Made by a program: the position numbers and the translations under genes
Shown: positions 9,863 to 21,400 of the stretch, piece after piece
How positions within the stretch are numbered: the first letter of the stretch is position 1
How the letters are laid out: each line of letters starts with the position of its first letter
The notes under the pieces: generated by a model
The model's input: the letters and a program-made list of their open reading frames with translations, nothing else
What the model was told of the DNA's origin: nothing
Databases searched by the model: none
Source: Lysobacter solisilvae
Lineage (GTDB): Bacteria > Pseudomonadota > Gammaproteobacteria > Xanthomonadales > Xanthomonadaceae
Direction of reading: 5' to 3'
DNA: 64,000 nucleotides
Assembly (NCBI RefSeq): GCF_016613535.2
Contig: NZ_CP071518.1
Span: 3,410,001-3,474,000 of the forward strand

Positions 9863-11686
9863 ATGGGGACCTGGAAAACATGGTGGATGGCCGGGCTCGC
9901 CTGCCTGCTGCTGGCGGTATTGCCCGCGCACGCCCAGTCCACGGTCGAACTGGGCGACGGCATCAGCCGGGTCGACCTGTCCAGCCAACTGCGCTACTAC
10001 CAGGACACCACGGGCACGCAATCGCTAGACACGATCGCGCACCGGCTCGCGCAGGGAGAATTCGTCCCCCTCCCGCAGGGCAATTCGGCGCTGGGCTTCC
10101 AGGACGGCGCGTTCTGGTTCCACGTCCGCATCCTCAACCGATCCACCGACCAGCTGCGTTGGCTGCTCGTGCAGGAGTACGCGCTGAGCGACCAGCTCGA
10201 CGTATACGCTCACCATGCCGACGGCCGTTCGTTCCACTGGCGCGGCGGGGATGCCCTGCCCTTCGAACTGGGCCGCAGCATCCGGTTCCGCCATCCAAAC
10301 TTCTGGCTCGACCTGCCGCGCGACCAACCCGTCGATGTGTTCGTCCGCGTGCGCAGCGAAAGCTCGATGCAGGTGCCGCTGATGCTGTACACCCCGACGG
10401 CCTTCACCGAACACGCGCGCGATGCGCAGCTGGGCATGGGGATCTACTACGGCATCCTGCTGGCGCTGTTTTTCTACAACATGGTGCTGTGGCTGACGCT
10501 GCGCGATGCCAGCTACTTCTGGTACCTGTTGCATATCGGCGCGTTCGGCCTGGTGCTGTTCACGCTGGGGGGCATGGGCTTCGAATACCTGTGGCCGAAT
10601 TCGCCCTGGCTTGCGGAGAAATCCGTGCCGCTTTCGATCTGCCTGGCGCAGATCGGCATGCAGCAGTTCACCCGCACGTTCCTGGGATTGCGCGAACGCT
10701 GGCGTTGGGCCGACCGGGTGAGCCTGGGCGTCATCGCCTTCTACCTGCTGCTGGCGGTGGCGGCGACGCAGCTGCCCTACCGGATCTCCACCCAGATCGC
10801 ATCGGCATCGGTGTTCCTGAGCATCACCTGGGTCGCCTTCACCGGCGCGATGATCGTCCGTCGCGGCTACAAGCCGGCGATCATCTTCCTGGCGGCGTGG
10901 GCCACCTTCCTTCTGGGCACCGCGCTGTTCACCGCGGTCGCCTTCGGGCTGGTGCCCAAGATGTTCATCACCGAGTACGGCAAGGAGATCGGCTCGGCGC
11001 TGGAGATGCTGCTGCTGTCGATCGGCCTGGGCTACCGCTACGCGGCGCTGCGCAATGAGAATGAACGAATCGTGCGCGAGGCGCGCGACCAGCTTGAACA
11101 GAAGGTCGATCAACGCACGTCCGAACTGAGCAATGCCCTGAGCCAACTGGCCGAGGCGCACGGGCGCCTGCGCGAGTCCAGCCAGCGCGACGGCCTGACC
11201 GGACTGCACAACCGCACCTATTTCCGCGAGGGTTTCGAGAGCCTGCTGTCGCAGGCGCGCAGCGGCCGGCAGCTGTCGCTGCTGATGATCGACCTGGACC
11301 ACTTCAAGCAGATCAACGACCGCCATGGCCATCTGGCCGGTGACGAGTGCCTGCGCTGGGCGGCGCGCGTGATCGGCCAGACCCTGCGGCCGCACAATGC
11401 CCTGCTGGCACGTTTCGGGGGCGAGGAATTCGTCGTCGCCCTGCCCGGCATGGACCTGGTCACCGCTGCCACGGTCGCCGAGGAACTGCGCCAGCACCTG
11501 CGTGACGAACCCTTCTTCGTCCAGGGGCAGCGCATCGCGATCACTGCCAGCTTCGGCGTGCACGCGGTGGACACGCAGATGAGAGGCGGCGTCGAGGCGG
11601 CACTGCAGGTGGCTGACGAAGCGCTCTATCGCGCCAAGGCCGACGGACGCGACTGCGTCCGCACCTCGGCGGTGCTGGCGGCCTGA
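9863..11686 (+). CDS. Membrane diguanylate cyclase with 7TMR-DISM sensor
   Basis: 607 residues. A signal peptide (to about residue 29, ending AHAQ) is followed by a periplasmic 7TMR-DISMED2-type beta domain (about 40-170), a seven-helix 7TMR-DISM membrane region (about 190-390), a short coiled coil and a GGDEF domain. The active site is RFGGEEF near residue 519, so c-di-GMP synthesis is expected. The product-inhibition I-site RxxD is absent: the residues five before the motif read PHNA. ATG 9863 is chosen because it starts the signal peptide and follows a purine-rich stretch; an upstream start at 9794 would extend it without reason. The periplasmic ligand is unknown. Confidence 0.88.
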   Translation: MGTWKTWWMAGLACLLLAVLPAHAQSTVELGDGISRVDLSSQLRYYQDTTGTQSLDTIAHRLAQGEFVPLPQGNSALGFQDGAFWFHVRILNRSTDQLRWLLVQEYALSDQLDVYAHHADGRSFHWRGGDALPFELGRSIRFRHPNFWLDLPRDQPVDVFVRVRSESSMQVPLMLYTPTAFTEHARDAQLGMGIYYGILLALFFYNMVLWLTLRDASYFWYLLHIGAFGLVLFTLGGMGFEYLWPNSPWLAEKSVPLSICLAQIGMQQFTRTFLGLRERWRWADRVSLGVIAFYLLLAVAATQLPYRISTQIASASVFLSITWVAFTGAMIVRRGYKPAIIFLAAWATFLLGTALFTAVAFGLVPKMFITEYGKEIGSALEMLLLSIGLGYRYAALRNENERIVREARDQLEQKVDQRTSELSNALSQLAEAHGRLRESSQRDGLTGLHNRTYFREGFESLLSQARSGRQLSLLMIDLDHFKQINDRHGHLAGDECLRWAARVIGQTLRPHNALLARFGGEEFVVALPGMDLVTAATVAEELRQHLRDEPFFVQGQRIAITASFGVHAVDTQMRGGVEAALQVADEALYRAKADGRDCVRTSAVLAA

Positions 11687-11692
11687 GCCAAT

Positions 11693-11713
11693 GCCGCGGC
11701 GGGCCGCCGCGGC
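11693..11713. terminator. Perfect GC hairpin between convergent genes
   Basis: GCCGCGGCG, loop GGC, CGCCGCGGC: a 9-bp perfect stem 7 bp after the diguanylate cyclase stop and 16 bp before the end of the convergent lyase gene. No T-run follows on either side, so it may be a weak bidirectional or Rho-assisted stop. Confidence 0.4.
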
Positions 11714-11728
11714 GCTTCGACTGTTCGC

Positions 11729-13624
11729 CTAGTCCTGGAGGCCCAGCGAGGCGCCCAGGATCACGCCCTCGCGAACGAGCTCGACCATGATCGCCACCTC
11801 TCCATCGAGGGCGCGGTCGCGGTCCAGGAATGCCACGCGCCGGCGTATCGCCGCATGCGCACGTGCCACGGACTCGCCAGGATGGAAGGCCTCGGCTTCC
11901 GCCAGCTCCACCCGCAGGCGTTCGACCTCGGCCAGGAATCCCTCGCGCTCGTCGCTGTCCGGCAGAGGCGCGCCGCTGATCTTCGCCGCCAGCCCGACGG
12001 CATCGGTTCGCTTCGCCAGGGCACGCGCGGCGTTGATCATGTCGCGCCGCAGGTCAAGCGCCTGGGCGGCGGTGTACAGCTCCAGCGCCAGCACCTTGCC
12101 CAGGTCCGAAGCCATCGCCAGCACGTGGCGGGCCTCGTTCGCGCCCATGGACACATGGTCCTCGGCGTTGGCGCTGGTCGGGATCGAGTACACCGACGCG
12201 GGCATCGCGCGGCTGGCCAGATCGTTGACGATGGCCGCCGCGGTGTACTGCACGATCATGTGACCCGACTCGGTGCCGTCTTCGTTGCCGATCAGGAACC
12301 CGGGCAGGCCATCGTTGGTGGCGCTGTCGACCAGCTTGTTCAGGCGCCTTTCGGAAATGCTGGCCAGCACCGGGATGGCAGCCTTCACGTAGCTCATCGC
12401 CAGCGCCAGCGGCATGCCGTGAAAGTGGCCGGCGGAGATGACCTGCTGCTCGACGTGGTCGGCCTGCGCATCCGGGAACACGATCGGATTGTCGGTCAGC
12501 GAATTGAGTTCGATATCCAGGACGCGTGCAGCCTGCGCCAGGGCGTCGCGCACGGCACCGTGGACCTGCGGGACGCAGCGCAACGAGTAGCTGTCCTGGG
12601 GCTGGTGCTTCTTGCCCCCGCGGAACGGACGGAAGCGCTGGTAGAACTTCTCCCGGCCGTGGCGCTGGTTGAAAGGCACCCAGTCCCAACCAATGTCGAA
12701 CCGAAGCGCCTGCGACTGCGCGTCTTCCCAGCTGCCCGGCTGCCACGAACGGAACCGCGGCACCAGGTGGTAGGCGATGTCGCACAACGTGGAACCCTGC
12801 AGCAGCTGCCGCAGGTTGGCCGCGGTCTGGACCTGGCCCGGGTGGGGGCGCAAGGCATGGACTTCCTCGGCGAATGCGCCCAGCCGGCCGGCAAACGCGT
12901 CGAGCGTCATGGCGGCAGCCAGGTCGGCGGTGTCCACGAGCGATTCCAGCTGCGCCAGGGCGAGCACGCCGGTGGCGAGCATCTGCGCGGTGCCGTTGTT
13001 GAGCGCCAGGCCTTCCTTGTAGGAAAGGGTCACCGGCGCCAGTCCCGCGCGTGCCAGCGCCTGCGCGCCCTGCAGTCGTTCGCCCTTGTAGAAGGCCTCG
13101 CCTCCACCGAGCAGGACGATGGCCAGGTGGGACAGCGGCGCCAAATCGCCCGAGGCGCCGACCGAGCCCAGCTGCGGCACGACCGGTACGACGCCGGCGT
13201 TGAGCATGCGGGTCAGCGCCTGGAGGATTTCCACGCGGATTCCCGAATGGCCGCGCATCAGGGTGTTGATCCGGATGCACAGCATCGCGCGCACGACATC
13301 CTGCGCGAACGGTTCACCCACGCACACGGCGTGGGTGACGATAAGGTTGCGCTGCAGCTCCTCCGGCAGCGAGTCCTGCGCCGGCTGCGCACCGGGCAGC
13401 TGATCGCGCAGCCGGTGCGCGCCCAGCAGCTTGTCGGCGTTGCTGCCGAAGCCGGTATTCACGCCGTAGATCGGCTCCTCGCGGCGCGCCTGCTCGGCGA
13501 GGAAATCCGCCGCACGCTGCACCGCCGGCAACTGGTGCGCGGCGAGTTCGACCGTGGCGCCGTGCGCCACGGCCACCAGCTGCGCCCGCGTCAGCGAGCG
13601 GCCATCCAGGGTGATCGACTTCAT
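11729..13624 (-). CDS. Histidine ammonia-lyase-like MIO enzyme with internal insertion and C-terminal extension
   Basis: 631 residues, against about 510 for bacterial histidine ammonia-lyases. [10 protein letters not shown] (catalytic Tyr, residue 53) and [14 protein letters not shown] (Ala-Ser-Gly 157-159, the precursor of the MIO cofactor) are intact, as are [10 protein letters not shown] and [24 protein letters not shown] keeps the His of HAL-type selectivity, so histidine is the most likely substrate. About 60 extra residues (roughly 281-343, basic and aromatic, with two Trp-rich runs) precede QDSYSLRC, and about 80 extra helical residues end the protein. No hutU, hutI or hutG is nearby; instead the start codon overlaps the hisS stop (ATGA). 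It could be a lyase or an aminomutase. Confidence 0.8.
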   Translation of the reverse strand: MKSITLDGRSLTRAQLVAVAHGATVELAAHQLPAVQRAADFLAEQARREEPIYGVNTGFGSNADKLLGAHRLRDQLPGAQPAQDSLPEELQRNLIVTHAVCVGEPFAQDVVRAMLCIRINTLMRGHSGIRVEILQALTRMLNAGVVPVVPQLGSVGASGDLAPLSHLAIVLLGGGEAFYKGERLQGAQALARAGLAPVTLSYKEGLALNNGTAQMLATGVLALAQLESLVDTADLAAAMTLDAFAGRLGAFAEEVHALRPHPGQVQTAANLRQLLQGSTLCDIAYHLVPRFRSWQPGSWEDAQSQALRFDIGWDWVPFNQRHGREKFYQRFRPFRGGKKHQPQDSYSLRCVPQVHGAVRDALAQAARVLDIELNSLTDNPIVFPDAQADHVEQQVISAGHFHGMPLALAMSYVKAAIPVLASISERRLNKLVDSATNDGLPGFLIGNEDGTESGHMIVQYTAAAIVNDLASRAMPASVYSIPTSANAEDHVSMGANEARHVLAMASDLGKVLALELYTAAQALDLRRDMINAARALAKRTDAVGLAAKISGAPLPDSDEREGFLAEVERLRVELAEAEAFHPGESVARAHAAIRRRVAFLDRDRALDGEVAIMVELVREGVILGASLGLQD

Positions 13625-15030
13625 GCCCGTGCGTCCTTCTGCGCCTGGGCCTGGGCGAGCTCCACCCGCAACGCGCCCGCCAGTTCGGCCCGTGCGATGG
13701 TGAACTGGTCTTCCCGCAGCATGTCCTTCACCGTCACCGTCCCCTTTGCGATCTCATCCTCGCCCAGCACCACGACGAAGCGGATGCCGGCGCGGTTGGC
13801 GTACTTGAACTGCTTGGCGAGCTTGCCGGGCTCCATCACCGCTTCGGTGTTGAACCCGGCCCGGCGCAGGTCCGAAGCGACGGCCAGGCAATGCGGCAGG
13901 TGGGCGGCATCCATCTGCGTCACCAGCACCTGGACGGAGCTGCCGGCGGCCTGGACGAGGCCCGCCTTCTGCAACTGGAAGAACAGGCGGGTCAGTCCGA
14001 TTGAAATGCCCACACCGGGCAGCTTCGACTTGGTGTACTGGCTGGCCAGGTTGTCGTAGCGACCGCCCGAGCAGATCGAGCCCAGCTGCGGATAAGCATC
14101 CAGCGTCGTCTCGTAGACCGTACCGGTGTAGTAGTCCAGGCCGCGCGCGATCGAGAAGTTGAGCGCGTAGCCGGACTCGGGCACGCCCATCGCGCGCACC
14201 AGGTCCAGCACTTCGCGAAGTTCGGCGACGCCCTGCGCGAGCGCGTCGTTCGCCCCGTCCCGCGCCAGTGCATCGAGGGCCTCCAGCGCCTGCGCGTGCG
14301 TGGCAGAACGGAATTTCACGAACTGCATGATGCGGTCGACCGCGTCGGCCGCCAGGCCGAAGCCCTCGCCGGTCAGGGTCTGGCGCACGTGCTCCTCGCC
14401 GCGTTTGTCGAGTTTGTCGACCTCGCGCAGGACCAGGGCCTGCAGCTCGTCGTCAGCCACGCCCTGGGCCTCGAAGAAGCCGCGCATCAGCTTGCGGTTG
14501 TTGAGCTGGATGGTGAAGGCGCCGATGTCGAGCTCGGAGAACACGGCGTGGATCACCGCCGGGATCTCGGCGTCGAAACGCACGCTCAGCGCATCCTTGC
14601 CTATCACGTCGATGTCGCACTGGTAGAACTCGCGATAGCGACCAGCCTGGTTCTTCTCGCCGCGATACACCCGCTGCATCTGGTAACGGCGGAATGGGAA
14701 GGCGAGTTCGTGTTCGTGTTCGGCCACATAGCGGGCCAGGGGCACGGTGAGGTCGAAGCGCAGCGCCAGTTCAGGCAAACCCTCCCCTGCCCCGCCCTCG
14801 GCGCTGGCCTTGCCCAGCGCGCCGGTGGACTGGACGAAATAGACCTGCCGCTCGGTCTCGCCACCGGACTTGGTCAGCAGGACCTCGGACAACTCCATGA
14901 CCGGGGTTTCCACCGGCAGGAAGCCAAACCGTTCGTAATTGCGTCGGATCACGTCCAGCATGCGCTGGAAGGCGATCTGGTCAGGGGGCAGCAGCTCCAT
15001 GACCCCGGGTGGGGTGCGTGGCTTGATCAA
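13621..15030 (-). CDS. hisS: Histidyl-tRNA synthetase
   Basis: 469 residues, class II aminoacyl-tRNA synthetase. Motif 2 is in [19 protein letters not shown], the histidine-binding segments are [11 protein letters not shown] and [10 protein letters not shown], and the C-terminal anticodon-binding domain includes [13 protein letters not shown]. It charges tRNA-His in the cytoplasm. The gene starts at ATG 15030 and runs into the lyase gene with an ATGA overlap, so the two are translationally coupled. tRNA-Pro lies upstream on the other strand. Confidence 0.95.
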   Translation of the reverse strand: MIKPRTPPGVMELLPPDQIAFQRMLDVIRRNYERFGFLPVETPVMELSEVLLTKSGGETERQVYFVQSTGALGKASAEGGAGEGLPELALRFDLTVPLARYVAEHEHELAFPFRRYQMQRVYRGEKNQAGRYREFYQCDIDVIGKDALSVRFDAEIPAVIHAVFSELDIGAFTIQLNNRKLMRGFFEAQGVADDELQALVLREVDKLDKRGEEHVRQTLTGEGFGLAADAVDRIMQFVKFRSATHAQALEALDALARDGANDALAQGVAELREVLDLVRAMGVPESGYALNFSIARGLDYYTGTVYETTLDAYPQLGSICSGGRYDNLASQYTKSKLPGVGISIGLTRLFFQLQKAGLVQAAGSSVQVLVTQMDAAHLPHCLAVASDLRRAGFNTEAVMEPGKLAKQFKYANRAGIRFVVVLGEDEIAKGTVTVKDMLREDQFTIARAELAGALRVELAQAQAQKDARA

Positions 15031-15155
15031 GCGGGTGCTCCGGATCTGGGGGAGGGATTCCGGGCGGCCCGGAATCCGCGCAGGCGCGCGAAGCGCACAG
15101 TTTAACTGGGGCGCGCGGCGGCGGCCCGCGCATTCGCGGACCGCGCGAAATCCTC

Positions 15156-15184
15156 TTGCCCATGCCAGGCCGCCCCGCTAGAAT
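15156..15184 (+). promoter_or_regulatory. Sigma-70 promoter of tRNA-Pro
   Basis: TTGCCC (15156-15161), a 17-bp spacer, and TAGAAT (15179-15184). The expected start of transcription, around 15191, is a few bases before the mature tRNA. The close match and correct spacing make this a convincing promoter. Confidence 0.75.
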
Positions 15185-15199
15185 GCCGGGCTCCGCTGT

Positions 15200-15276
<77 letters not shown>

Positions 15277-15290
15277 ATCGGAACACGGAA

Positions 15291-15313
15291 AAAGCCGGCC
15301 TCGCGCCGGCTTT
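15291..15313 (+). terminator. Terminator after tRNA-Pro, copy 1
   Basis: AAAGCCGGC, loop CTCGC, GCCGGCTTT, followed by CCTGTTT. A 9-bp perfect stem ending in T residues 14 bp downstream of the tRNA. Confidence 0.75.
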
Positions 15314-15359
15314 CCTGTTTCCGGGCAGTGGGATCTGGACGGCTGGAGCCGCCCACGAA

Positions 15360-15382
15360 AAAGCCGGCCTGGGGCCGGCTTT
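15360..15382 (-). terminator. Second, near-identical hairpin, probably terminating the autotransporter gene as well
   Basis: AAAGCCGGCC, loop TGG, GGCCGGCTTT, preceded by further A residues that give a T-run when read on the minus strand. It lies 92 bp past the autotransporter stop codon and shares its stem sequence with the hairpin at 15291-15313. It can work in both directions. Confidence 0.6.
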
Positions 15383-15474
15383 CGCGTTTCAGCGCTCGGT
15401 CCGGGCGGTTTCCGCTGGCCCCACAGGCGGCTGCAGCCGCCTGCGTTGCCTCGGCGCGCCGGACCGCGCCGCAC

Positions 15475-18400
15475 TCAGAACTGCTTCTCGACGTTGAGCA
15501 TGATCGAATGCTCGTCCTGGTCGTCGTTGCCGAACAGGCCGCGGTATTCGGCCTTGAACAGCCAGTCGTGCTCGGTCTGCAGGATCGCACCGACGCCCAG
15601 CAGGAAGCGGCTGCTGTCCAGCTCGGTCAGGCGGGTGCGGTAGAAGGGCCCGCCCAGCAGGTCGGCATAGGTCAGCGTGGCCACGCCCGGATCCTCGAAG
15701 TCGTGCTGGTACTCCAACCGCAGCAGGGGCGAGAACAGGCCCCAGCCCGTGCGGCGGCGGAACTCCACGCGCAGGCCCAGGTTGCCGGTCGTGCTGTCCA
15801 CGTCCTGCTGGCTGTAGTGCAGCGCGTAGACCGGATCGCCCTGCTCGGTGAAGGCATCCAGCTCGCCGCGCGCCACGTCCAGCCGCAGGTACGGCGCCAG
15901 CGTGTAGGACTCCTCGCGCTTCTCATAGGTGGTCGACAGCGATCCGAACCACTGGTCGCCATCGCGGTCACCGGTGACCATGCCGCCGGTCGCGGTGACG
16001 TGGCGCCGCGAGTCGTAGGACAGGCTCTGGTAACCCAGCAGCAGATCGACGAAGAAGTTGTCCGCCGGCTGGTGGCTGCCGTACAGCGCCAGGCTGCGGG
16101 CCGACGCCTCGCTGCGGGTGCCGTTGTCGCCCACGTCCGTGACGTCGCGGCCGTAACCCACGCCCCCGCCCAGGACCAGTCCCGGACTGAAGCGATAGTC
16201 GACGCCCAGGCTGACGGCGCTGGTCTCGAATTCGAAGCCATTGCCCGGGCCGCGCAGGTCGTAATCGCCAAAGGCCATGGCACCGGCCGTCCAGATGCCA
16301 ACCGGCGCCTGGCTGCCTGGGCCGGACGGTGTCTCACCGGCCGGCGAAGCCGCGCTGCTGACCGGCGAGCCGAGCGGCTCGTCGGCGCAGCGCTCGCCCG
16401 GCCGCTCCGCGCGGCCGTCGTGGCAGCGCCGCGTGATCGCCACGGTCAGGCCGTTGTCGAAGCCCTGCCCCGCACCCGCGTCGTGCAGGCGTTCCATGCG
16501 CGACTGGAAGTTGTCGATCTGGCCATGCGCGAACCGCTTGGCAGCCGCGCTCTGCGCCACCAGCAGGCCCTGGACCTCGGCGTCCTGCGTCGGGTCGGGG
16601 CGGGCCGTGACATCGATGGTCACCACCGCCGGGGAGGACGTCGCGAACGCGTTGCCCAGCGTGTAGCTGACCTGGGCCGTTCCGACAAAGCCCGCACTCG
16701 GGGTGAACGTCAGCACGTATTGGCGAGCGTCGGCAGCACCCGCGGCGGTGACCACGGTCGTGCCGGCCGCGGCCGGGATGATCGTGACCACGTCGGCCGC
16801 GGTGAACGGTCCGCCGCTGGCGCCTTCGGTCAGGTTCACGTCCACCGCGATTCCGGCCAGCGTCGTCGCGTTGTGGGCGACGGCGATGGGCAGCGGGTTG
16901 ATGATCACCGTCGACGTGATCGGCGCGGACGGCCCGAACGCGTTGTTGAGCGTATAGGCGATGGTCACGCTGCCCGACGCATCTGCCGCGGGCGTGTAGG
17001 TGATCGTCGTCCCGGCCACTTCCACCACGCCCTGCGGCGGCGTAGTCACCAGGGTGACGCCGGTGAACGGCGCGCCCGTGGCGCCCGTGGCCGCGTCGAA
17101 GGAGACCGGCTGGCCGGCCAGCGTGGTCACGGTCTGCGGCACGCCCGTGGGCACCGGCAGCGGGATGACCTCGACCGACACGGTCGCGACGTTGGACGTA
17201 CCGCCCGGGCCGGTCGCGGTGTAGGTGAAGCTGTCGCTCCCGGCGAAGCCGCTGGCCGGCGTGTACTGGACTTCCAGCCCGGCCACCACGGCCGTGCCAT
17301 GCGCCGGCGTGGAGGCCAGTGCGATCGAGCCGATCGTGCCGGAATCGTTGGCGGTCACCGCAATGGTTACCGGCGTGCCGGCATCCGTGGAGGCGGCATC
17401 ATCGACCGCCACCGGCAGTGCGTCCGCGATGGTGAGGGTGAAACTGTGGGTGCCGGTGAAGCCGAGGCCGTCGGTCGCGGTGACCTGGAAACTGAAACCG
17501 CCCGTGGCCGTTGGCGTCCCGGCCAGACTGCCCGTCGTGGCCAGGCTGATGCCCGGCGGCAGCGCCCCGGACGTCACCGCAAAGGTGTACGGCGAGGTGC
17601 CGCCCGTGGCGGTCAGGGTCTGGGAGTAGCCGGAACCGACGACGCCATCGACCAGCGCGGCTGGCGTGATGGTGATTGTCGGCGGCGGCGCGATGGTCAA
17701 GGCGTACGCCTGCTCACCGTAGAAGCCGTTGAGGTCGGTCGCACGGATCGTGAAGTTGAACGTGCCCGATGCGGTCGGCGTGCCGGAGAACGTGCCATCG
17801 CTGGCCAGGGTCAACCCGCCCGGCAACGCGCCGGCGGCTACCGTGAAGGTGTATGGCGCGATGCCACCGGCAGCCGACAGGAACTGCGAGTAGGCGAAGC
17901 CGACGGCGCCATCGGGCAGCAGGTCCGGCGTGATGACGACCACCGGAGTTTCGACGAACAGCGAGAACGCCTGGTCACCGGTGAATCCGTTGGCATCGGT
18001 GACGCGCACGGTGAACGCGAACGTGCCTCCCGCCAGCGGGATACCGGAAATGTCGCCCGAACTGGTGAGGCTCAGCCCGGAGGGCAGACCACCGGACACC
18101 AGCGAGAAGCTGTACGGCGCCACGCCACCGGTGCCTGCCAGCGACTGGCTGTACGGGCTGCCGGCCAGGGCGTCGGCCAGCGTGTCGGGGGTGATCGCCA
18201 GCACCGGCGCGCCAATGGCAATCGCATAGGCCTGATCGCCGCCGAAGCCCAGGGCGTCGGTGGCCCGCACGGTGAAGTTGTAGGTGCCGTCGGCCGTCGG
18301 TGTACCGGAGAGGACGCCCGCGCTGCTGAGCGTCAACCCGGTCGGGAGCGAGCCGGCCACCACGCTGAAGCCATAGGGACCGGTGCCGCCACTGGCGGTC

Positions 18401-21400
18401 AGGCTCTGGCCGTATCCCACGCCGGCAACGCCATCGGGCAGCGTGGCGGGGGCGATCACGATGCTCGGAGCGATGATGACCAATGCATAGGCCTGATCGG
18501 CGCTGAAGCCCAGGGCATCGGTGGCGCGCACGGTGAAGTTGAACGTACCGCTCGACACCGGCGTGCCCGACAACAACCCCGCGCTGCTGAAACTGATACC
18601 CGTTGGCAACGTGCCCGACAGCAGGCTGAAGCTGTACGGCCCGGTGCCGCCGCTGGCGCTGATGGACTGGCTGTAGGCGACGCCGCCATTGCCGTCAGGC
18701 AGCGTGGCCGGCGCGATGACGACGGCAGGTGCGGCGATGACGAGGCCATAGGCCTGATCCACGCTGAAGCCCAGTGCGTCGGTGGCCCGCACGGTGAAGT
18801 TGAACGTCCCGGCCGCCACCGGCGTACCGGACAGCACACCTGCACTGCTGAAGCTCATGCCCGCCGGCAACGTGCCCGACAGCAGGCTGAAGCCGTACGG
18901 CCCGATGCCACCACTGGCGGTTATGGTCTGGCTGTAGGCGACGCCCGCGACGCCATCGGGCAAGGTCGCCGGTGCAATGGCAAGGGTCGGCGCGGCGATG
19001 ACCAGCGCGTAAGCCAGGTCGGCCGTGAAGCCAAGGGCATCGGTCGCCCGCACCGTGAAGTTGAAGCTGCCGGCGACCGTCGGCGTGCCGGAAAGCACGC
19101 CTCCACTGCTGAAACTCATGCCCGTCGGCAGACTGCCGGAAAGCAGGCTGAAGGTGTGCGGCCCGGTGCCGCCACTGGCGGTGAGGGTCTGGCTGTAGGC
19201 GACGCCCGCGAGGCCATCGGGCAAGGTCGGCGGTGCGATGGCGATGGTGGGCGCGGCGATGACCAGCGCGTAGGCGAGGTCGCCCGTAAAGCCGAGGGCG
19301 TCCGTTGCGCGCACCGTGATGTTGAACGTGCCGGCGGCCGTCGGCGTGCCGGAGAGCACGCCGCCACTGCTGAAACTCATGCCCGCCGGCAGAGCGCCGG
19401 CAAGCAGGCTGAAGTTGTATGGCGCGGTGCCACCACTGGCGGAGAGCGCCTGGCTGTACGCGACGCCAGCCAGGCCATCAGGCAGTGTCGCCGGAGCAAC
19501 CACGATGGTCGGCGCGGCGATCACGAGGCTGTAGACCTGGTCGCCCGTGAACCCGTTGGCGTCAGCCGCGCGCATGGTGATGGAGAAGGTGCCGGCCGTC
19601 GTCGGCGTCCCCGCAAGTACACCCGCGCTGCTCAGGCTCAGGCCGGCGGGCAATGAACCCGCCACGAGGCTGAAGGCATACGGTGCGGCGCCACCCGTGG
19701 CGGTGACCGTCTGGCTGTAGGCCACGCCACCGACGCCGTCGGGGAGCGTGGCGGGCGCGAACACGATCGTCGGCGCGGCGATCACCAGGCTGTAGGCCTG
19801 GCTGCCGAGCGTGCCGCCCGCGTCCCTGCCCTGCAAGGTGAAGTTGAACGTCCCCGTGGCCAGGGTCGTCCCCGACAACAGGCCGCCGGGCGACAGGGTC
19901 AGCCCCGCCGGCAATGCGCCGGTGATCACGGTGAACCCGTACGGCTCGACGCCGCCACTGGCGGTGATCGCCTGCGAATAGGGCAGACCGGCCGTGCCAT
20001 CAGGCAGCGTGGAAGGCGACAGCACGAGGACCGGCGCCACGTCGACCTGCACGACATAGCTGCGCGAGATCGAGAACGGGGCACCCGCGCCAGTGCTGCT
20101 GTCGGTCGCCGTGAGGGTGAAGTTGAAGGTACCGGCTGCCGTCGGCGAACCCGACAGCAAACCCGATGCCGCATCCAGGCTCAACCCGGGCGGCAGTACA
20201 CCGGCGGTAATCGCGTAGGCATACGGCGCCGAGCCGCCAGTCGCGGTAAAGGCCTGGCTGAAGGACGCGCCTACCAGCGCGTTGAAGGGACCCGCGGCCG
20301 GCGGCAGCGTCAGCGCCGGCGGCAGCACGTCGAGGGTGACGGCCTGGTTGACGGTGAACGGGCCATTGCCGGTACTGGAGTCGGTCGCCGACACGGTCAG
20401 GCTGAAGGTGCCCGCGACACTGGGCGTGCCGGACACCGTGACACTGTCGGCCGTCGTCGCCGTGATCGCCAGGCCGGCCGGAAGGCCGGTCACGGCACCG
20501 CTGTACGGCGCAGCGCCACCGCTGAAGTTGAAGGTCTGCGAGAAGGCCCCACCGACGATGGCGCCCAGCGCCCCGTTCGGGGTGATGGTGATGGTCGGAT
20601 CGGCGACGGTGATCGAGACCGTGGCCGGCGCCGACGTGCCCGCGCTGTTGCTGGCCGTGTAGGTGAAGCTGTCCGGCCCGGCGTAGCCGGCCGTCGGGGT
20701 GTAGGTGATGCTGGTGCCACTGGCCGTGGCGATGCCATGCACGGGCGCGCTGCCGATGCTCACCGAATCCGGCACGCCGCCGGTGACGTTCAAGGTGATG
20801 GGATTGGTCGAACTGCCGTACGCGACCGTGGCCGCTACCGCGTTGGCGACCGGTGTGATGTCCGCGACAACGACGCTGTAGGCACGGCTGCCCGAATACG
20901 GCCCGCTGCCGGTGCTGCTGTCGGTGGCCGTCACGGTGAAGTTGAAGGTGCCGGTCGCCGTCGGCGTCCCGCTGAGAACGCCGGAACTGCTGAACGCCAG
21001 GCCCGGCGGCAGTGCGCCAGCGGAGATGGCAAACGTGTAGGAACTCGTGCCCCCCGTTGCCGACAGACTCTGTGAGTAGGCCGCGCCCAGGGTGCCGTCA
21101 ACCAGCGTGGCGGGCAGTACTACCACCGTCGCAGCCGCAACGGTGAGCGTGTACGCGCGGCTTGCCGTGTAAGGCCCCGCGCCGGTGCTGCTGTCGGTCG
21201 CAGAAACAGTGAAGCTGAAACTGCCACCCGCGGTGGGCGTGCCCGAAAGCGTGCCGTTCGCCGCCAGCGAGATACCGGCAGGCAACGTACCTGCGGTGAC
21301 CGCGAAGGCGTACGGGGCAGTGCCACCGGAGGCGATTACCGTCTGCAGGTAGGCGCCCCCCACCGCTGCGTCCGGCAACGTCGCCGGGCCGACCGAAATC

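Noticed and set aside
11729..13624. Standard HutH of a histidine-utilisation operon
   Set aside because: No hutU, hutI, hutG or hutC nearby, and the protein is about 120 residues longer than HutH.
11855..14059. 734-codon plus-strand frame across the lyase and hisS
   Set aside because: It is antisense to two well-supported genes, with low-complexity His/Gln/Arg-rich product and no family resemblance.
15328..19656. 1442-codon open frame on the plus strand opposite the autotransporter
   Set aside because: It mirrors the repeat array of the autotransporter; its Arg/Gly/Ala-rich product has no domain and no start signal. GC-rich repeats commonly leave the opposite frame open.
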